A stretch of DNA of 64,000 nt, taken from Bombus terrestris. Taxonomy: Eukaryota > Arthropoda > Insecta > Hymenoptera > Apidae. Below are positions 61,101-64,000 of the stretch, one piece after another. Under the pieces are notes generated by a model. The model was given only the letters and a program-made list of their open reading frames with translations. It was not told where the DNA came from and ran no database searches. Position 1 is the stretch's first letter. Each line of letters begins with the position of its first letter. The DNA lies in the NCBI RefSeq assembly GCF_910591885.1, contig NC_063273.1:10044001-10108000 (forward strand), in the 5' to 3' direction. Both the position numbers and the translations under genes were made by a program.

Positions 61101-64000
61101 CACAGGGCGATTAATTATCGACTTAACTGTCAGCTAAACATACTACCATGACAACATCACCGTATTATTTTCACGCTTTGGAAAATCTCATAAAACCTGA
61201 ACGTTACCTTGTAATCTGAGAATCAACACGAGTAATAAATCTTCGCGCGTTTTGAAGCAGACTTGTTTTAACGATTCTTTTTAGAATCATGGCTGCGTTT
61301 TTAATTGAAAGAGTATCAAAAGAATCGTCACCTCGCTAGACCTCGAGAGGGGTGTCGACTATTTCTATGGGAATGGGGTTGGGGGCGATTGTTTCAGGAG
61401 AGTCGACCAACCAAAGCAATCATATGCTCGTTACCAGGCTCATATGGGAAGCCATGGTGAATTCACCGTTTGTATATCAGTTTGTGTGAGTGACAGATAA
61501 TGCACACCACCTGCGTAGCCATCGTTTGCGTCTATGCACGCGGTTAGTTCGGTCAAGATGGCGATCGTCAGGCCTCTCGTGCCACGAGCGTGTTCATTAT
61601 AGCGACCGTGTACCTGTCTTGTTACGCGAAAAATAACGCGTGAATAATAATCTCTCATCGTTGTTACGCGTGAAAGTGCTCTGTCCTTTGAACGTTAATT
61701 AAACGGCATCTCTCTGCTATTCTAGCGGTTGTTAAACCAAATTGAACTACGTAGATTTACTCAGCAGATATTATAAATTACAAGTTCCGTATATTTAATG
61801 TTTTGTTAAATGTGTTTTGGCTGTTTAATTATTGCGGATGGAATAGTGATTAAACAATTATGATGATCCAAAGGCAATGCCTTTAAAAACTTTTTAATTT
61901 TGATACATGCGAGGGAAGTATCCTTATGAGCCTGATAGAATATGTTTTGAAGCAATTTTTAGGAAGATTGTTAGGTTGGTACAATTTTTTTATCGTTAAA
62001 ACCCATTGAAAGATAGGATCTTGTTATAAATGGAACGACATATGAAAAAATACAATTAATCAATATTTTTTTGAATTCAAGTCTATCATAGTTTGTATTG
62101 TTATACATTTAGATGCGTTACTTTCGTGTCGCCTTATTGTATTTCTTCTTTTAAATCTCTACAAATCGTAAAGACACGATAAAATAGTATTGCCAGTACA
62201 GCTTATCCATTTTTATTTACATTCAAGGTAAAAAAATCTCGGACGATCGAGCGAGTATCGGTGCTCTCGAAAGTATAAAACCTCACCCAGCCCTTGACAG
62301 ACAAACAAATTGCAACGAAACCTCGAAGCACATTTAAAACGACTTGAATGGCGAGACCCACATCGATCACGCGAATAGTCACGCGAACGTTGGGTGGGGT
62401 TCTCGAGAAAAGTGGTGGGCCCTTCGTAACCAATGCGTTGTTACCGTGCCTCGAATTGTTACCGTAATCCGCAACCATTATGGCGGGCGTTCGAAAACCC
62501 TCGACCATGTGAACGATCAACTCGAGGAACTCAGGTACACCCACGCGTACGTTTTGAAGTTCGCGCTCGATTTGCGAGGAATCGCAGTGTCCCAGTTAGA
62601 TGTTGCTCGAATTTATGGGAACGATTCAGCGGCCGGATACGAGCGAACACTGGAATGGATTTCGGGAAATGTCGTCAGTGACGCTGGAAATATGGAAAAC
62701 GTCACGCAGATGCAACTCGAGTAGGAGTTGTCAACTTTCGGTGCATCGATCGAATTTTTGTTATCAGAAAGGACTTCGTGGTTTCGTTTGCAATATTTAT
62801 TGATATTATACAGAATTTATAAAACATCAATACGTCTTTTAACTATAGCATATATTTCTAATACATAACACGGGAGTAACATAAATTTCGTGTAAGTTTC
62901 TCTTAAATGATGTAGAAATTTTCTTTTTTAAAAATGTCTACGAGAAGTGGAATCTAATAATACTTGTATTTTCGCTACTTTTTAAGATAGTTTTACCGTT
63001 ATGAGATTTCTAAATATAGTTACGATTTAATCTTCTCTCCAGTACACATGATTAAATGTCAATTGTAAATTCATTTTCTACATCGTACGTGTCTTATTCT
63101 TCAATTGACTGTACACACAATATTATTTAAATTCCTAATTTACACGAACTTTTATTTCTAACCAAATCTATGCCTCTAGTGCGCTCTTCGCATAATAAAA
63201 ACGCTTACGGCGTACGATCTGCTGATTAATTTAAACACTGGAACCGTCAACCGCTGGCGAAAGTCGAACATAAAAGGCAAATATATCGGCGGCTAGCCGA
63301 GAATACGAGGATCCAAAGTTTCGACATCGCACAGCGATTAAAACAGGCCGACAAACCATCCCTGGACCATCAGCGCCGGGCGAAATTACTGCAGGGCCAT
63401 TAAACGAACTTTAGCAGCGGCGTTTCACGAATAATCGTGGCGCGTGCGAAGAAGGTAACGGTGCCGGCTTCATAAATCCGCCGCTTTTTCATCAGCGCGC
63501 CGCCATCGTAATTTCGTGGGAAGGGTGGATGCGCGCGGGGCGGAAGAAAAATTCGGGCAGATGCTTCCACGACGAGCCTGGATATGGTGGCCTCCTTCGC
63601 GGGTTCTTCCTCCGCTATCGGTTTCGAGCAGCTCGCAAGGAAAGCAGAGATGGGGGCCGCCGACAGAAAGGGAAACAACGGCCGAGGGTGTAAGTAACGA
63701 GTTCAGAATTTCATTAGCGGACGAGCGGCGAGATTATTTTAAAGAGATACGGAATTACCTGATTAGCGGGGAAAAAGTCATTAACTCAGGCGAAACTAAT
63801 TAACGCTAGGCCTGAGAGGAGCCGCTGTTGGAGCAAGGGCGAGCCTTCGAGACCGCGACAGAACTTTCTCGCTTCTCTTTCTTCGCCCTTTTTCTATTTC
63901 GGTTCGTGGATACTTCGAGATATGTAGAAATTGTCCTCGCGATGGAAACCGATTCTCTTGTTCGTAGGTGAGATCTAGATGAAAATGAAAGAAGTGATTT
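58180..64000. other. Non-coding stretch, no supported gene
   Basis: AT-rich DNA with CpG-bearing blocks at 58.7-59.2, 60.2-60.6, 62.2-62.7 and 63.2-63.95 kb. Overlapping frames of 65-126 codons in these blocks have no family resemblance. A TATAAAA at 62274-62280 could be a core promoter, but no coding exon follows it clearly. A (GA)n run lies at about 58974-58988. Confidence 0.5.
59442..59466. repeat. Perfect inverted repeat (10-bp stem, 5-nt loop)
   Basis: TACCGTATGT is followed by a 5-nt loop and its exact complement ACATACGGTA. The stem does not continue, so it is too short for a miRNA hairpin. It may be a binding site for a dimeric protein or chance in an alternating-pyrimidine/purine context. 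Confidence 0.7.

Noticed and set aside
61971..62010. Possible mariner-type inverted repeat (TTAGGTTGGTACAA)
   Set aside because: The first bases resemble mariner ends, but no matching opposite end, TA duplication or transposase fragment was found nearby. A similar TTAGGTTGTATCG at 39219 is equally isolated.
1..64000. tRNA, rRNA, snRNA and well-known insect miRNA genes
   Set aside because: I looked for B-box-like GGTTCGAnTCC sites and for common mature miRNA and snRNA cores by eye and found none with a fitting structure. A covariance-model scan would be needed to exclude them.

Overview
The window reads as nuclear DNA of an insect, most likely a hymenopteran and probably a bee. The protein-coding genes have short spliced introns or none. 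The non-coding DNA is AT-rich but broken by CpG-rich blocks that are not CpG-depleted. The recognisable proteins are animal-type (Beclin-1, NUDT14) or match families I know mainly from insects (MAP10_N/DUF4776). The bee assignment is an inference from overall texture and was not tested by a search.

All confidently recognised genes lie in one cluster of about 7.5 kb between 31.17 and 38.60 kb. From left to right on the + strand come two intronless tandem paralogues with a MAP10-like N-terminal domain (249 aa and 1027 aa), then NUDT14, a three-exon Nudix UDP-sugar pyrophosphatase (224 aa when spliced). Facing NUDT14 on the - strand is Beclin-1/Atg6, with five coding exons giving 430 aa; its stop codon is only 170 bp from that of NUDT14 and their 3' ends probably overlap. 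About 1.1 kb upstream of Beclin-1, head to head with it, is a candidate gene at 39.68-41.76 kb. By hand it assembles into six phase-compatible coding exons (120 aa) and resembles no family I recognise.

The flanks, 1-31.1 kb and 41.8-64 kb, contain no gene I can support. They hold AT-rich intergenic or intronic DNA, several CpG-rich blocks (about 5.5-6.5, 23.0-24.0, 43-45, 46.5-47.1, 51.1-53.3 and 57.4-58.0 kb) that could be promoters or untranslated first exons, pyrimidine-rich tracts, simple repeats and a cluster of dispersed repeat pieces at 46.9-50.7 kb. That cluster includes a nearly identical 138-bp direct repeat.

Functionally, Beclin-1 (autophagy initiation) and NUDT14 (nucleotide-sugar hydrolysis) are housekeeping genes. 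The MAP10-like pair probably has a microtubule-related role, inferred only from the domain. Nothing suggests that these genes share a pathway. No tRNA, rRNA, CRISPR array or intact transposon was seen.
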